Assembly (NCBI GenBank): GCA_002118135.1
Contig: BDIU01000555.1
Coordinates: 1-64,000, forward strand
Length of the DNA: 64,000 nt
Direction of reading: 5' to 3'
Source of the DNA: Trebouxia sp. TZW2008
Taxonomy: Eukaryota > Chlorophyta > Trebouxiophyceae > Trebouxiales > Trebouxiaceae
This document shows, piece by piece, positions 1-11,084 of the stretch. The position numbers and the translations under genes were made by a program. The notes below the pieces were generated by a model. It did not search any database and was not told the origin of the DNA. It was given only the letters and a program-made list of their open reading frames with translations. Every line of letters starts with the position of its first letter. Position 1 is the first letter of the stretch.

Positions 1-493
1 GACTTACGTAACAGAAACATCTTGCTGTCAGTGATGAGCGCCACATACTTTGATGTCTCTTCCCTTCTTAGCACCTTTCTAGCTATTTTGACCCTGTGCT
101 TCCTGTGCACAAGCTTGAGCATGGGAACTGCCACAGGTGAACAGTGCTGCAAGCCATTTTTTCTGAGAACAGCTTTGACTGTGGATTTGCTGAGTTGCAG
201 CTGATGATCTTGCTGAACTTTGGCTACTATATCAGCAGCAGTTCTGCACTCTGAATGGTTTGCTGCTGTGAGAAGGTGCTGCACTGCTGCAGCATCTGCT
301 TTTGGAGGTCTGCCTGATCTGAAAGGGTCTTCTACATGCCCACACTGTGCTCTCTGAGAACCCATCTGCTCACAAAGGTGTGGTTTTTGCCAATCTGCCT
401 GCCAATCTTGCTGTAAGACCAGCCTGGATGATGCTTCTTGAGGCTGACAGCTTCAAGACGAAGATAATGTTCAGATTTGAGGCCCTGAACCAT
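1..493 (-). pseudogene. Tc1/mariner-type transposase, N-terminal part, frameshifted and cut by the window edge
   Basis: On the minus strand from about 493 down to 1 the translation shows the N-terminal layout of a Tc1/mariner transposase. There is a first helix-turn-helix (WSYSKIGRQIGKNHTFVSRW), then a GRPPK motif like the GRPR hook between the two DNA-binding subdomains, then a second helix-turn-helix (SKSTVKAVLRKNGLQ). It is followed by basic residues and ITDSKMF, which sits where the first catalytic Asp of the DDE domain is expected (compare TDEKxF). The rest of the catalytic domain lies left of the window. Near 341-344 the reading frame shifts by one base between the first helix-turn-helix and GRPPK, so this copy is probably inactive unless the shift is a sequencing error. 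I found no terminal repeat for it inside the window. The family is fairly sure; the exact superfamily branch is not. Confidence 0.72.
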
Positions 494-750
494 CAGCAGG
501 CTGGTGCTGTTCCTGCAGCAGAGTGCAAGATCAACTGCAGGAAACAGACCCTAGAGCAGCAGATCACTGTAGCCCACTACAAGTCGTGCGGTGGGCAATG
601 AGGAAGAAGCATGGAATGCTGACATGACACAAGCCAAGCTTTCAACTTGACACTGTCAAAGTGACGCGACAATCGGACAGATCAAACCACGGACAATCCG
701 GTTGGTTGATCAATAGATTGCTGGGCTTTGGACATAGGTCTACCGTTGAG

Positions 751-2301
751 ATGTTGAGGAGCGTTGTCGCAAGTATGCAGACAGCTGGATCGATCAGTGC
801 AAAGCTTGGCGTACCCAGCACGGGTGCACGACCAGGGGTTCTTGCGTGCCGGCGATTGCCGGCATTTAGCAGAAGCGCAGCTTTGAAGAGGTCTCAGCGG
901 GCTGTGACAGCAATGAGCTACTCGACTCTTCCCGATGCAGGGCCAGCACCAGTGTCCAACAGAGTGTACACTCAATTTGGGGTCAGTGACGGCTTCGCCA
1001 TGTGCAAACGCTTTGCAACAGTTTTTTCGCCGAAATGTTTTCTCCACGCATGCTGCAGCATTGCAACAGGAAGTCTTTGCCACTTTACCTCCTTCCAAGA
1101 GGTGCTCTCTGGTACAGGTGTATAAGTCAGGTGGGGCGTTTGCCTTCAAGGTCATAAAGCCAAATTGGGAATACAGAGCAGATGGTTCTCTCAGCCTCAA
1201 AGATGCTGGCTCTGCACTGCTTGAATTTGCTCCAGCACAACAAGGAACCGGTACAGCACCAGGAGAGCGGCGATATAGCTGGGATGCCAAAACGGTGCGC
1301 AGCTTGGCTGAAATACTTTCTGGGCTGACTGAAAGTTTGCAAGTCTGACAGGTGATTTGCGCTGCTGCAGAATATTGCATTGAGTGCTGCAGAGCTTGGT
1401 GACTTGATTGATGTTATTGCGGGAGGCTCGCAAAACAAAAGCATATACCATGACCCAAACAAAGGCAGAACTGGGTGAGACACAGTGCATAGTTTGCTGA
1501 TCCTTAAGCAGAATCCATAGAGCAGTCAAGGACTATACAAACGTACAGAGTCTCATGCAGACTCATGCTGCACATTGTAGAATGTCATGAGCGCACTAGT
1601 GCGATTCATCTTCACTTGCTTTGGCTGTGCCTATGCTCCTCATGGATGTCCGGCAAAATGGAACCATTCTGTGCTGGCCAATCTGTACCAACCAAACTCC
1701 GCGGGCGAAATGGCCAAAATCCTGCCTCTGGTGTGCAGGGAAGGCACAGAGGGCAAATCTCTGAGCATAAACCCAGGCAACAGAGGCACCAAGGAGGTTT
1801 ACTTGAACATATTACACAAAGTCAGGGGCCAAGCTGACAAGAAGGTTTCTATTGTTCTAAATACTGGCGAGATGCTTGTGCTAAAGAGGCTTGCTGAGGT
1901 GAGATGCTTTTCCTGAACTTCAGAAAGCATGCAATTTCTTGTCCAAATTGTTCTGACAGGAAGTCTTGTCTGTCAAGAAAGCATGCTAGCTTGAGCTGCA
2001 TGGCTTTGCTGCCTGACAACCCCCAGACTGCAGGCAAAGTGGCGTTTCTCTGTGGTTGTGACTTACCTGGTCAGCTAGCCAACAAACAACTCCCAGCTTT
2101 TGTGATCACAACAGAACAGTGACTGACTGGCAGAATGTTCTGCAGTATGTGATCCCGTTCCTGTTGGGATTTGATGAGCTATTCCAGTTTGATGGTAGCA
2201 TGGGAGGCCCTCCAGCAGGTGCCTTGGGTGCTGACTGGTCTCGCCCACCAACAGCTGACCCAGCAGGGGCAGCGGCTGTGCCATCCTCAGCTCCATTCTG
2301 A
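751..2301 (+). CDS. WHY1: Whirly family single-stranded DNA-binding protein, organelle-targeted
   Basis: Whirly proteins bind single-stranded DNA in plastids, mitochondria or nucleus and protect organelle genomes from illegitimate recombination. Exons read as 751-981, 1118-1294, 1371-1474, 1739-1898 and 2146-2301, and phases agree at every junction. The product starts MLRSVVASMQ, with about 60 Ser/Arg/Ala-rich residues typical of an organelle presequence. It continues into RVYTQFGVYKSGGAFAFKV, a LLEFAPA strand, YSWDAKTNIALSAAELGDLI, YHDPNKGRTGEG, a strand ending VSIVLNTGEMLVLKRLAE, and YVIPFLLGFDELF. This is the full order of Whirly-domain segments. A Gly/Pro/Ala-rich tail precedes the TGA. 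The ssDNA-binding loop normally read as KGKAAL is here KSGGAF. The ATG at 751 is the first ATG in frame; a longer frame upstream would need a GTG start. Confidence 0.9.
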
Positions 2302-2698
2302 ACCTTTGATCCCCCTCGACTTGCCAGATAAGGCGCATCATTGCTTCTGTGTGCGATTTCTTGTAAGTTACGTCACAGGACGCAAACAAATCACTGACGA
2401 ATTTCACATGCAGGGTTTTGCCTTTTATGGGCCTGATTACACGCACTACGTATACAAACAACTAGTTGGCTGGCAGCCTTTAAGTTTGTTTGGGCGACTT
2501 CCTGGCAATTTCTCAATGGACACTAAAAATCTGATTGAACTTGATAGACAGATTTTCATTGTCATGTTATGGCGCATGCAATGAGACTTGTTGTCTGACT
2601 GAAGCATGTAGAGTATATGCGTAAGAAGGTCGTGTGGAAAACACACGAGTGGCGTTTGCTGCAGAGCCTATATGCCGGTTCGTGACTCCTAAAACATG
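2302..2698. other. Convergent 3' region between Whirly and the minus-strand HNH-like gene
   Basis: No gene can be assigned with confidence. It holds the 3' flank of Whirly and probably the 3' end of the HNH-like gene. A weak minus-strand reading frame around 2330-2461 (VRVIRPIKGKTLHV) could be a last exon of that gene, but I could not fix a splice junction for it. Confidence 0.4.
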
Positions 2699-4443
2699 TT
2701 ACAACTTTGGCTGCTCACAGCTTACTTTGAAATCTGTCAGGCTCTCTGGCACAACAATGAGTTTAAATCTGTCAAAAGCGCTCTCAATTTCCTTCTGAGC
2801 AGAGAACATATTTGCTGCTGAGCCTGCATCAAGGTGTAAGTCCTCCTCCACTATCATGTGCAAAATAAAGTCACGACAAGAACCCCACCAAAAGAGGGCA
2901 TAGCATCTCAGGGAGTACTTTGGGCACACTGCATAGGTCACAGGCCATCTGTGCTTGTAGATGTGTGACGCTTTTATCAAGTTGTCCTCCAAATATCGTC
3001 CCAAGACCATGCACCAAAGCTGATCTTTAGGGCGACTCTCTGCGTTGTATGCTGTAGTACATATCTTTGTCACCAGATTGGTACATTACAACAGTTTGCT
3101 GATGGTTGGAGCAAGTTTGTCAAACGCTTCGGAGGAGGTAGCTTGAATGCGCACAAGCATCTCTGCAATTGTTTTTACCGAATCCGCCAACGAAGTCAGC
3201 ACTGCATTTGCACAACACCTGAGGACACAAGGTATGCAAGATGGAATGTACACAGATGCAGCAGATATGGATGTACTGTTCATTGGGCCTACATTGGGCC
3301 TGCACTTATCCTATAGGCTGCATGCATCAATGGCATGGGTACTCTCTGACGGTTGACAAAATGTTTTGGGTTATCACGGGAATGTCAACAGTATGCAGGT
3401 CAGCAACACGACTGTAAAAAGTGGTGAAACATTGCTTTACTCTGGTCTTGCAAAGTTCAGCACCTGGACCGGGCCAGAACACATCAGCACTTGAGCTTAT
3501 CTTGTACACACAAACCTTCTGAGCTGGGGAGAGAAGCTTTGTCTGTGCACCAAGTAGCAGAGTGTTTACCTAATGTCTGATCGTCCTGGCCACGACCTCC
3601 AAACGTGCTCATAGGTGCAGAAGGGCCTGCGAATAAAGGCATTGTGACTTGTTACAGGTTTCCATTGCCCTCACAAGATTGAGGTTACCAACAGCAGGAG
3701 CAATGCATGCCATCTCATTTGAGTGTCAGCCTAGCTGTGCGGCATGCACCTATGTGTAAGATTGCAAGGATGCCACCTTTTCAGCCCACTGGGTGTACAG
3801 GCAAAGAAACCGTTGCAACAGGGTATGCTTGTCTGCCATTGGCTGCCTGGTCAACATGCTGTCAAAGCATGCCATGCTGGTGCATGTCAGGCTAGCAGCA
3901 TTGCTGTCTATGGACAATAAACCCTGCTGAATGGTGAAAGACATACACCACTTACAGTGCAGCAATCAACCTGTACTTCCCAAGTACCACACACGTGAAG
4001 ATCGGTACCTGCTGACTTCAACTTGCCAATGTCTTCCTCGACTTCCTCAGGGATCCCGGCTATAAGTCGTCGCCACTCGTCCGTGCTCATATCATTGACC
4101 TTGCTTTTGAGCAAAAAAGCCTTGGCCTTCTCACTGGCAGTCTTGTTGCTCAACAGAATTTGCCGGCGAAAGGCTACCAAGTCCATGTCCTCACTGCAAC
4201 GAAGATAAGCAGTGAGGTCTTCCCTCCTCACAGCACCTTGTTCACAACCAAGTCAGCTTGCAGGCTACTGCAAGAAAGAATACGTGCACTCAATCAGCCT
4301 GCTGTATCTTTGCAATACAATGGCTGCTCTCTGTACAGGCTTGTAAACTGCATCCTCACTGTTGACAGGAACTTGAAGCCCTGCCGAATTTGCAGGACGT
4401 CAAGGTTTAGACTGGGAGGACGTTTAGGCGTGACCTCATGCAT
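2699..4443 (-). CDS. HNH-endonuclease-like protein, multi-exon, tentative model
   Basis: The minus strand carries several plausible exons. A first ATG lies at 4443 (MHEVTPKRPPSLNLDVLQI). A helical exon covers about 3970-4225 (ending VEEDIGKLKSAGTDLHV). Short exons follow near 3581-3640, 3380-3520 (VYKISSSADVFWPGPGAELC) and 3086-3250. The segment 2699-3073 reads LWCMVLG...LIKASHIYKHRWP...AFDRFKLIVVPE. A Cys-x-V-x-Gly strand, an ALI/IKAxHI strand with His and, after a gap, an 'AFDRFKL' helix-strand resemble the HNH nuclease fold found in many algal and fungal proteins of unknown role. I infer the family from this pattern only; the usual Asn-Gly-LLL segment is only loosely present (AANMFSA). A stop at 3086 precedes the HNH segment, so either a small intron joins them or these are two genes. 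Catalytic competence is uncertain. Confidence 0.4.
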
Positions 4444-4910
4444 ATGCTGCAGTCAAAAACGAGACTGCTGCCTTCTGGCACAACTGCGTTGGAGCCTGTT
4501 CGTGAGACAACACGTCAGCTGCAACGCTTGTGCGTTTCGTCAACCTGAAGGCTTGAACTGCAGGGCTTGTTCGTCTGGCTGCTTCAACTGTAGCCTTCTG
4601 GTGCTGCGGATGTAGGTGTTGTTATTGCCAAAGGTGGCCAAAAGCTGAAGTCGTTCGGAGCGTAACAGGCCTTGCAGAGAGGGCGACCGATTTTTAATAC
4701 AGGATCGCTACCAAGAGCACCGAGAGAGGAGAATTATTATACGTAGTTGCTAGACCATTGGGGCTTTTGGAAAAGTCACAAGCCCGATCTGGTTGGACGT
4801 CGAAAACAAGAAAAAATCTCCTCCTCCTCTACTGACGTTTCATGACGAGCTCCGAAACCAGGCGGCATATGTGTACACAGATCTGCAGTGCTCGCTGACG
4901 CCTTGCAAGC
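4444..4910. promoter_or_regulatory. Divergent intergenic region between the HNH-like gene and arginine deiminase
   Basis: About 470 bases separate the two divergent starts, so this interval should contain both promoters and 5' UTRs. An A/T-rich patch with attattatac lies near 4733-4742, about 170 bases before the deiminase ATG. I see no repeated operator or named box. On the minus strand an open frame without ATG extends upstream of 4443 and could be part of a 5' exon. Confidence 0.35.
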
Positions 4911-7900
4911 ATGTCGCAGCTAAGCGGCGGTCTTGGCATGGAGCATTTGGCCATCAGTCCGATCTCCAAAAAATCGGAAATGACCCCGAGTCAATCCGTC
5001 CAGGACGTCCGCGATGTGGCCCCAGCTGTTCCTACAACCAAACGGGGCTCTGCCATCAACTTACTGGCAGGTGGTGGCACGACTGCAGTTCAAGAACACG
5101 AGAACGAAACAGCAGAGATCGTCATAGTGTGCGAGCCGCAAGGTACCTCTCTGATGATGGGTGGCCTCCACCCGCGTGCATCTCTATATGAGAGGCCGGT
5201 CAACCTCGATGCAGCAAAGTCAGCGCATGCTGAATTCCGGCAGGTTATGCGTGAGGCTGGCGTCAAGGTACAGAATCGTACGCAATCCAATGCACATTGA
5301 ACACGACCCCCACATATCACAATCTTGCCAACACAAAAGTGTCCCTAGGCTGCCATACTGTTGATGGTGGTTGACATCTGCTTCATTGCAATGCAGGTGC
5401 TCACAGTCCGTGAAATATTGTCTTACGGTGTAGCAAACCACATGGGAGCACGAGTAGAGTTGGAGGAAATGGCCATGACAGCATTGACATACAGTTTAGA
5501 CGAAGGCGTAGATATAAGCGAGTTGCGTGAAGAGGACCAGCAGTACTTGTCTGACCAGTATAAGATGGAGGTGCTGCAGCACATGAGCATCATGCAGCTC
5601 ATTGACACCATCATGATCAACCCTACGGTGCACATCAGTCCCAGCTACAGGGATACAGGCCTATCAGCCTGTTATACCTTTCAGCCACTATCCAATCTCG
5701 TGTACACCAGGGACCAGCAGATAACCACCTGCAAAGGCATTGTCATGGGCAGATTGCGCTCTTCACAGCGGCAGTTGGAAGTAGAGGTCATGAAGTTCTG
5801 CTTTAAAAAGCTAGGTAAGAAGCGCTGACCCCCCGCCCCTCCCCTTGGCCCCAGCCCTCAACTACATTGATACTACTGCTTTGTTTGGTTGAAGTGTGGC
5901 AATCGAGAACACTAACAATACGTTAGCAAGCTTGATCAAGCACTGGCAGCTGTCTGTTGCAAATGCTGTGCCAGTCTCTGGCAAAACAGGCAAAGCTATG
6001 GTGCCTCTCCCCTCACACAGTTCTTGGGCAAGGCAAACTTTTGCCTGTGTTCAATATTGGCATCTATTCAGCCCTGTCTGACTGGTGACACAGACACCAA
6101 AGCATAGCGCTGCATTCATGACGGGTGTGCACTGCATAGGGTTGCCAGTAGTTGGTGAGATGGAGCAGCCAGGCTTCTTGGATGGTGGGGACTGCTTTGC
6201 TGGGGATTTATGTCTGCAGGCCCGTCCAGCGGTCATAGACAGCAACGCATGACGCTGCATTCATGTCACTTGCGCACTGTACAGAGTTGCCAGTAGTTGG
6301 TGAGGTAGAGGAGCCAGGCTTCTTGGAGTGTGGGGAGCATTTTGCAGCCCCGTCTAGCGCTCACAGAAAGCAAAGCATGACACTGCAGTCACATCAGTTG
6401 CGCACTGCACAGGGTTGCCAGTAGTTGTTGAGATAGAGTAGGCAGGCTTCTTGGATGTTGGGGACTGCTCTGCTGGGGATTTATTTTGCAGGCCCGTCTA
6501 GCGGTCACAGACAGCAAAACATATGACGCTGCAATCATGTCACTTGCGCACTGCACAGGGTTGCCAGAAGTTGCTGAGAGCAGCCAGGCTTCTTGGAGGG
6601 TGGAGACTACTTTGCTGGAGATTTCTAGCAAATACAGAAAGCTAAGCATGACTCTGAATTCATGTCACCTGCGCACTGCACAGGGTTGCCAGTAGTTGGT
6701 GAGATAGAGGAGCCAGGCTTCTTGGAGGGTGGGGACTACTTTGCAGCTGGAGAGGATTTGGCCTTGGTAGGGGTTGGCTTGCGCTCCAACCAGGAAGCGT
6801 GTGACCAGCTGATGCAGCGCAACTGGCTGGGCACTGACCGCCTTGCTGTAGTAAGAGATGACTTTGAGCAGCATCAGGCAAGTTATATCACTGAGCTGCA
6901 TTAGCATAGAGTCGTTCATGTACGACATGCTTGGCACAGGCAGTTGTGCAAGATGCCTTTGGGCAGCATCAGGTGAGTTGCATGATTCCCACAGCAAAGC
7001 ATCAGCACCATAACTGTAGTAAGAGATGACTTTGAGCAGCATCAGGCGAGGCGCATGCAATCCGCAGCCAAGCATTCGCACCAAACTTGTAGCAAGAGAT
7101 GACTTTAAGCAGCATCAGGTGAGGTGCATGCAACCCACGGCCAAGCATCCGCACCAAACTTGTAGCAAGAGATGAGTTTGAGCAGCATCAGGTGAGGTGC
7201 ATGCAACCCACAGCAAAGCATCAGCAATTGGTGCTACATGCCTGATGTGTAACTCTGGTGCTGGAAGTCCACCAAGCAACAGACTGGTCCAGGAACAGTG
7301 TTGTACTCACATTGAAATGAACAGATTAACAATGCTGCAGCAGCTGTATCTGTTTTGCTGAAACTATCATCCAGCACCATCTTCTAGGGAGGCTTGTCAG
7401 CTGACATTGATCAGGGCATGTTCATACCTGTTGTTGAACAATACTTGTCTTTGTTGATGTTGATGGTCTGTACTAAACACTTGGTTGATCTACAGGACAG
7501 AATGCACCTAGATTGCGTCTTTAGTATCCTGGGCGATAAGTGCTGCATCATGCTTGAGGAGATGATGGGCGCTGAAAGCAAGACAAGGCGGCTGGTGGAT
7601 GAGTACAGCCGCAACCCTTCATCAGGCATGCTCCAGAGCCTGTCAATATGCTTGGACGCATACTGTATCATCTCCAAGAGGGAAACATGTCAACAGTGTA
7701 GCTGCATCACCCAAAGCCTGTCAGTAGGCTTGGATGTCTCCTGTATATGCCAGGAATGACGCTAGTTTTGATCAGGCAGCTGCAACCCTTAGACAGGCAT
7801 GCTTCAAAAGCCTGTCAATATGCTTGCATGCCTGCGTTTTTCAGAACAACGGCAATGTCAATATGCAGCTGCCAACCTGCAACAGACGTGCCCTAAGCAT

Positions 7901-9046
7901 GTCAGTATGATGTGGTGCATGCTGTATGACCAACAGATGAAGTGCTCAGCAGAACTGCCCACAACTGCATGCAGAACCTTCTCCTGCTGCCATGCGTGTG
8001 TTTCAGTTCATCATGCCTTGCATGTGAGGCATATCATGCATCAGCAACACTAACCTGCAGCTATGCCCGATGCAGCAATGGCAGATTCCTGCTTGGTAAA
8101 CCTTCTTGTTCGGTGAAACTGCTTCAAGACCGTTACAGTGGTTTCGGAGTTCCATATGGGCTCGAGCTGGGTTGAATGAGACCTTTCTCTAGCAGTCCCT
8201 TGATCTGCTTCTCAACCTACATAATGTCTGAGGAATCTGTACAAGTCTTCTTGTATCGCACATAAAGTCTTGCTGTGGCACAGGCAAGTACGAGCTAACC
8301 AGAGAGAAGCTAGAGTTCAGCCAGTACATGCGGGAGGAGGGCTACCACATCATACCAATCAAGCCTGAGCATCAGCTGGTGAGCCTGCATCTTGGCTGTG
8401 TCGATGCAATGCTGTTACAGTAAACTGTCTTTGTAACGATGCTTTGATTACCAAGAGATCCGTCCTTACATTGAATTGTCCTTACTCAGAGGGATCACTG
8501 CAGTCAGCGTGCAGTGGCTGGTTACCAATGGCGCTGTCCTTATATCAAGATTGCCCCTACATCGAGTATCCTTACAAAGAGAGTTTGCTGTATCCCCATC
8601 ACACATGTGTGCTTTCAGCTTCGCAAAGCAGATGTCTACAATGCTAGTCTTTGCTCGCTTTGTTCCTGCTGGCGTTGTTGCTTTGTCATGCTGTGCAACT
8701 CATTTGTTGCAATGCTCGATGCCCTCTGAAAGGTGGGAATCTGGGAAGCGCTGATCATTGAGTTTTCCTGCAGCTTTATGGATGCAACGTGCTCAACTTG
8801 GGGAACAGTCGCATCATATCTGTGAATGCTGACACTGGACGCCAGATTGTCAAAGATCCCCATTTCCATGGTGACCTCCAAGTAATTGACTACTCGCCAA
8901 TCACATCCATGTATGGAGCAGTTCATTGCAGCAGTCAGGTTGTTAGGCGACTGCCGAGTAGTCTGAAAGACAAACTGGTGCAAGATGCACTCAGAAAGAG
9001 TAGGCATAGTGAGAATGGATCTTCTGCAGAAATGCATTCATTCTAA
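4911..9046 (+). CDS. ADI: Arginine deiminase (ADI)
   Basis: ADI hydrolyses arginine to citrulline and ammonia. Exons: 4911-5267, 5397-5814, 6684-6877, 7496-about 7628, 8284-8378 and 8774-9046. After about 70 variable residues the protein follows the guanidino-modifying fold. It shows VREILSYGVANHMGAR, a long helical insert, NLVYTRDQQITTCKGIVMG (substrate-side FTRD-type motif), GFLEGGDYF, GVGLRSNQEA, RMHLDCVFSIL with the catalytic His-x-Asp, LGNSRIISVN, and MYGAVHCSSQVVRR carrying the probable nucleophilic Cys. Length (about 490 residues) is slightly more than bacterial ADIs because of the N-terminal extension. The start is the first ATG in frame; there is no obvious presequence. The exon-3 donor is GCAAGT (a GC-AG intron), and the exon-4 end is the least certain border. 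Exon 3 is flanked on both sides by degenerate copies of its own edges, reported separately. Confidence 0.9.
6123..6683 (+). repeat. Four degenerate tandem copies of the ADI exon-3 acceptor edge
   Basis: The true exon-3 acceptor at 6667-6683 is followed by the coding stretch for LPVVGEIEEPGFLEGG. Upstream in the same intron, copies of this block begin near 6123, 6268, 6397 and 6541, so the period is about 126-145 bases. Each carries a GCACTG-(C/T)A-(C/T)AG acceptor-like string, GTTGCCAG(T/A)AGTTG and a GAG-CAGGCTTCTTGGA segment. Copies carry indels and a stop, so only the last one keeps the frame. Confidence 0.85.
6845..7215 (+). repeat. Tandem copies of the ADI exon-3 donor edge
   Basis: The end of exon 3 (GATGACTTTGAGCAGCATCAG followed by gcaagt) is repeated with drift near 6952, 7023, 7097 and 7170, at a period of about 70 bases. 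Three downstream copies are followed by gtgag, a better donor than the GC donor used in the model. Any of them could act as an alternative 5' splice site. Confidence 0.8.
7618..7830 (+). repeat. Repeated ADI exon-4 donor edge
   Basis: A block with CAGGCATGCT and AGCCTGTCAATATGCTTG occurs at 7622-7655 and again at 7793-7825. A more diverged version (AAAGCCTGTCAGTAGGCTTGGA) lies at 7711-7733. The first copy straddles the end of exon 4. Confidence 0.65.
8416..8592. mobile_element. MITE-like inverted-repeat element, family A, in ADI intron 5
   Basis: The element begins TACAGTAAACTGTCTTTG and ends AAAGAGAGTTTGCTGTA, which are imperfect inverted repeats. Internal blocks (CTTTGATTACCAAGA, GTCCTTACATTGAATTG, CACTGCAGTCAGCGTGCAGT) match the other family copies at 18757, 20865 and 52935. 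There is no coding capacity. TA ends suggest a TA target, as in Tc1/mariner-type transposition. Confidence 0.65.
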
Positions 9047-9665
9047 GAACAGCCAGGTGAAGCAAACACTTGTGCTGTGCCATGACGCGCTTGCAATGCA
9101 TCTGATAGCTGGAATACGTTTCGCATGCCTTTTCTGCAGCATTGCATTAGACTGGCTTTACTGAGTGTTTTGCAGCGTGTGCTTGCCAGGGGCAACAGAT
9201 CTGGACAGATATAGAGCCTAAACTAGTTGAGATGTCAAAGTTCGAATTCGATGTGAGAGTCATGCATACCGTGTGTTACTTCAAGTGCACCCCTAGTGTG
9301 TTATTGTATCTTTTCCTGACATTGTGTGTCCTGTGGCTAAGATTCGTCTCAACAAACAGGTTTTGCTACGTTTTCACGATGGTTGACAATGTAGATAGTC
9401 ATGGGTGAACTGGCAGTACTGACTTTTGCTGAGACACTGGCAAATGACCTACAGAGCTTAAGCTAGCCTAGTAGTGCTTGTGTTTGTTCTGGGCAGCAAA
9501 ACTCATGACTGACCTGTACAATAACATACAGCTTGGCACTTGCCTCAGCAATGCTGAACAACACATATCAATTGGTAGTTTACTTAGCTGCTGATCTGGA
9601 ATCAGATCCTCACAAAATGCACTGCCGAGCAGCAGGCAACGTGTTGCATGCCTGGTTTATGTCGT
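9047..9665. other. Convergent 3' region between ADI and Aha1
   Basis: About 620 bases with no coding feature I can support. It should contain the two 3' UTRs and polyadenylation signals. No repeat or RNA gene was recognised. Confidence 0.5.
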
Positions 9666-11084
9666 CTATACCAAGCTGTTCAAAGCAGCAACATACTGTT
9701 CAAGTTGCGTAAAGACCTGCTTGCGCAATGTGTCTACGTGCCCTTTCAATTTGTCTTGCGCTGTGCCTGTCCCTTCAGCATTGACAGTCCACTCATACTC
9801 ATCTGGGTCATTTGCCGAGGCAAACTCAGCAATAATAATTTCGCCTTTGACCTGCAAAGAAAGAGCACAAACAGAATGTCAGACTAGCACCACATGCTGC
9901 TCAATGTCATTAGCAATCATTATTGTTAGTCACAGTGTTAGTAACAGTGCAAATGCTCTAATTTCAACAAGGGCGGAAAGATGATCAGCAGAACAGCATG
10001 CAGGTTACCTGCACATTGTATACCAAGATCTGAATCAATTGCAAGCAGCTGTCCGGCATTTGCACTGTTCAGCACACTTTAACGGAAGCTCTCATCAGTC
10101 AGTGAAGTCGAGGGTGCACTCAGACAAAGCTTTTATGAGCAAAGTGTTGCACTCATATGTGCAGCTTTGTGAAGTATTTGAGTAAGCAGCAATATCGAGT
10201 CAAGACAAGGCAGGCTCCCACCCCCATTTTCAGTACACATGGTTCAGGTCAGCACAGGACCAAAATGGGTGCAGATACTTGACCGGTCCAGTACAAACCT
10301 AGCTGGGCCTGCTGAGCCTGTCTAGCGTGCGTTTTGAATGAACCAAAGAAAGCACAGCAGGTTGAACAAGCAGCTCTTGATCACACCTTCTTGTTGTCTT
10401 CCTCCACCCAGGAGCCTTGCCAAATGAGGGTGACGGTCAAGTCATACATGGCAAAGCGCTTTTTGCCTTTTCTTGTTGTAAGCAAGGCCTGCAGAGGAGC
10501 ATGAGCAGGAAACAGGTACATCTCTGAGCTTGTGGCAGAAGGCGCGACCTTGCCTTTGCATGACTCACTTGGGCTGTTCAGTGCCACACGTCAGACACAG
10601 CGTCTATCTAGAGGCTGCTCACTGTGCCATGATCAATCATTGTGCAGCAAAAATACAGCTATGTATTTGTTTTTGCTGTGTCCTAACTGTGCCATGATCA
10701 ATCATTGTGAAACAAAAACGCAGCTATGCACTTGCTTTTGCTGTGTCCTAAAAGGGCAAGGCATAGGGGATCCTTTACCTCGCCCTGCAGGTCCTTCAAT
10801 GCTGTCACTTTGGCATTGCCCTGAACTGCACTCATATCGACCATGAGGCCAACAAGTAGCTCTTCCAACTTTTGCTTACTCCAGCCTAACTGATTCTTCT
10901 CCTCCCAGTGCCAACCTGCAGGATCAGAAGCGAACTCTCCCTCTGAAACATGTCCACAGTGGCGGCGTCTACGCTGAACGAGTCTAGGAGCTTGCCAGTT
11001 GCAGTTTGCCGCACCATTGACATTGCTGCCGTCTTGACGATCTTGCACTATCCACTTTGGGTCCTTGTCTTCCCACTTGGCCAT
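9666..11084 (-). CDS. AHA1: Aha1-type activator of Hsp90 ATPase, N-domain-only
   Basis: Aha1 binds the middle domain of Hsp90 in the cytosol and stimulates its ATPase. Exons on the minus strand: 11084-11015, 10915-10779, about 10489-10387 and 9851-9666; joins are in frame. The product starts MAKWEDKDPKWIVQDR and continues NVNGWHWEEKNQLGWSKQKL. It then shows TTRKGKKRFAMYDLTVTLIW, the RKGKK motif known to matter for stimulation in yeast Aha1/Hch1, then VKGEIIIAEFA and a final amphipathic helix ending AALNSLV. That is the whole N-terminal Aha1 domain (about 165 residues). The second, AHSA1/SRPBCC domain of full-length Aha1 is missing, so the architecture is like yeast Hch1. The gene is divergent from the CHI-like gene. 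Confidence 0.9.
10231..10340 (+). repeat. Dispersed repeat B, copy 1
   Basis: A block of about 110 bases in the Aha1 third intron shares long matches (ATGGTTCAGGT-AGCACAGGAC, CCTAGCTGGGCCTGCTGAG, GCGTTTT-AATG) with 20566-20675 inside an EXD3 intron. No inverted ends were seen, so it may be a fragment of a larger mobile element. Confidence 0.65.
10623..10750 (+). repeat. Tandem duplication of about 63 bases in an Aha1 intron
   Basis: The unit beginning TGTGCCATGATCAATCATTG and ending TTTTGCTGTGTCCTAA is present twice in direct succession, with a few substitutions between copies. Confidence 0.8.

Noticed and set aside
682..1380. 232-codon minus-strand open frame
   Set aside because: It lies opposite Whirly exons and shows no domain; the plus-strand reading explains the sequence.
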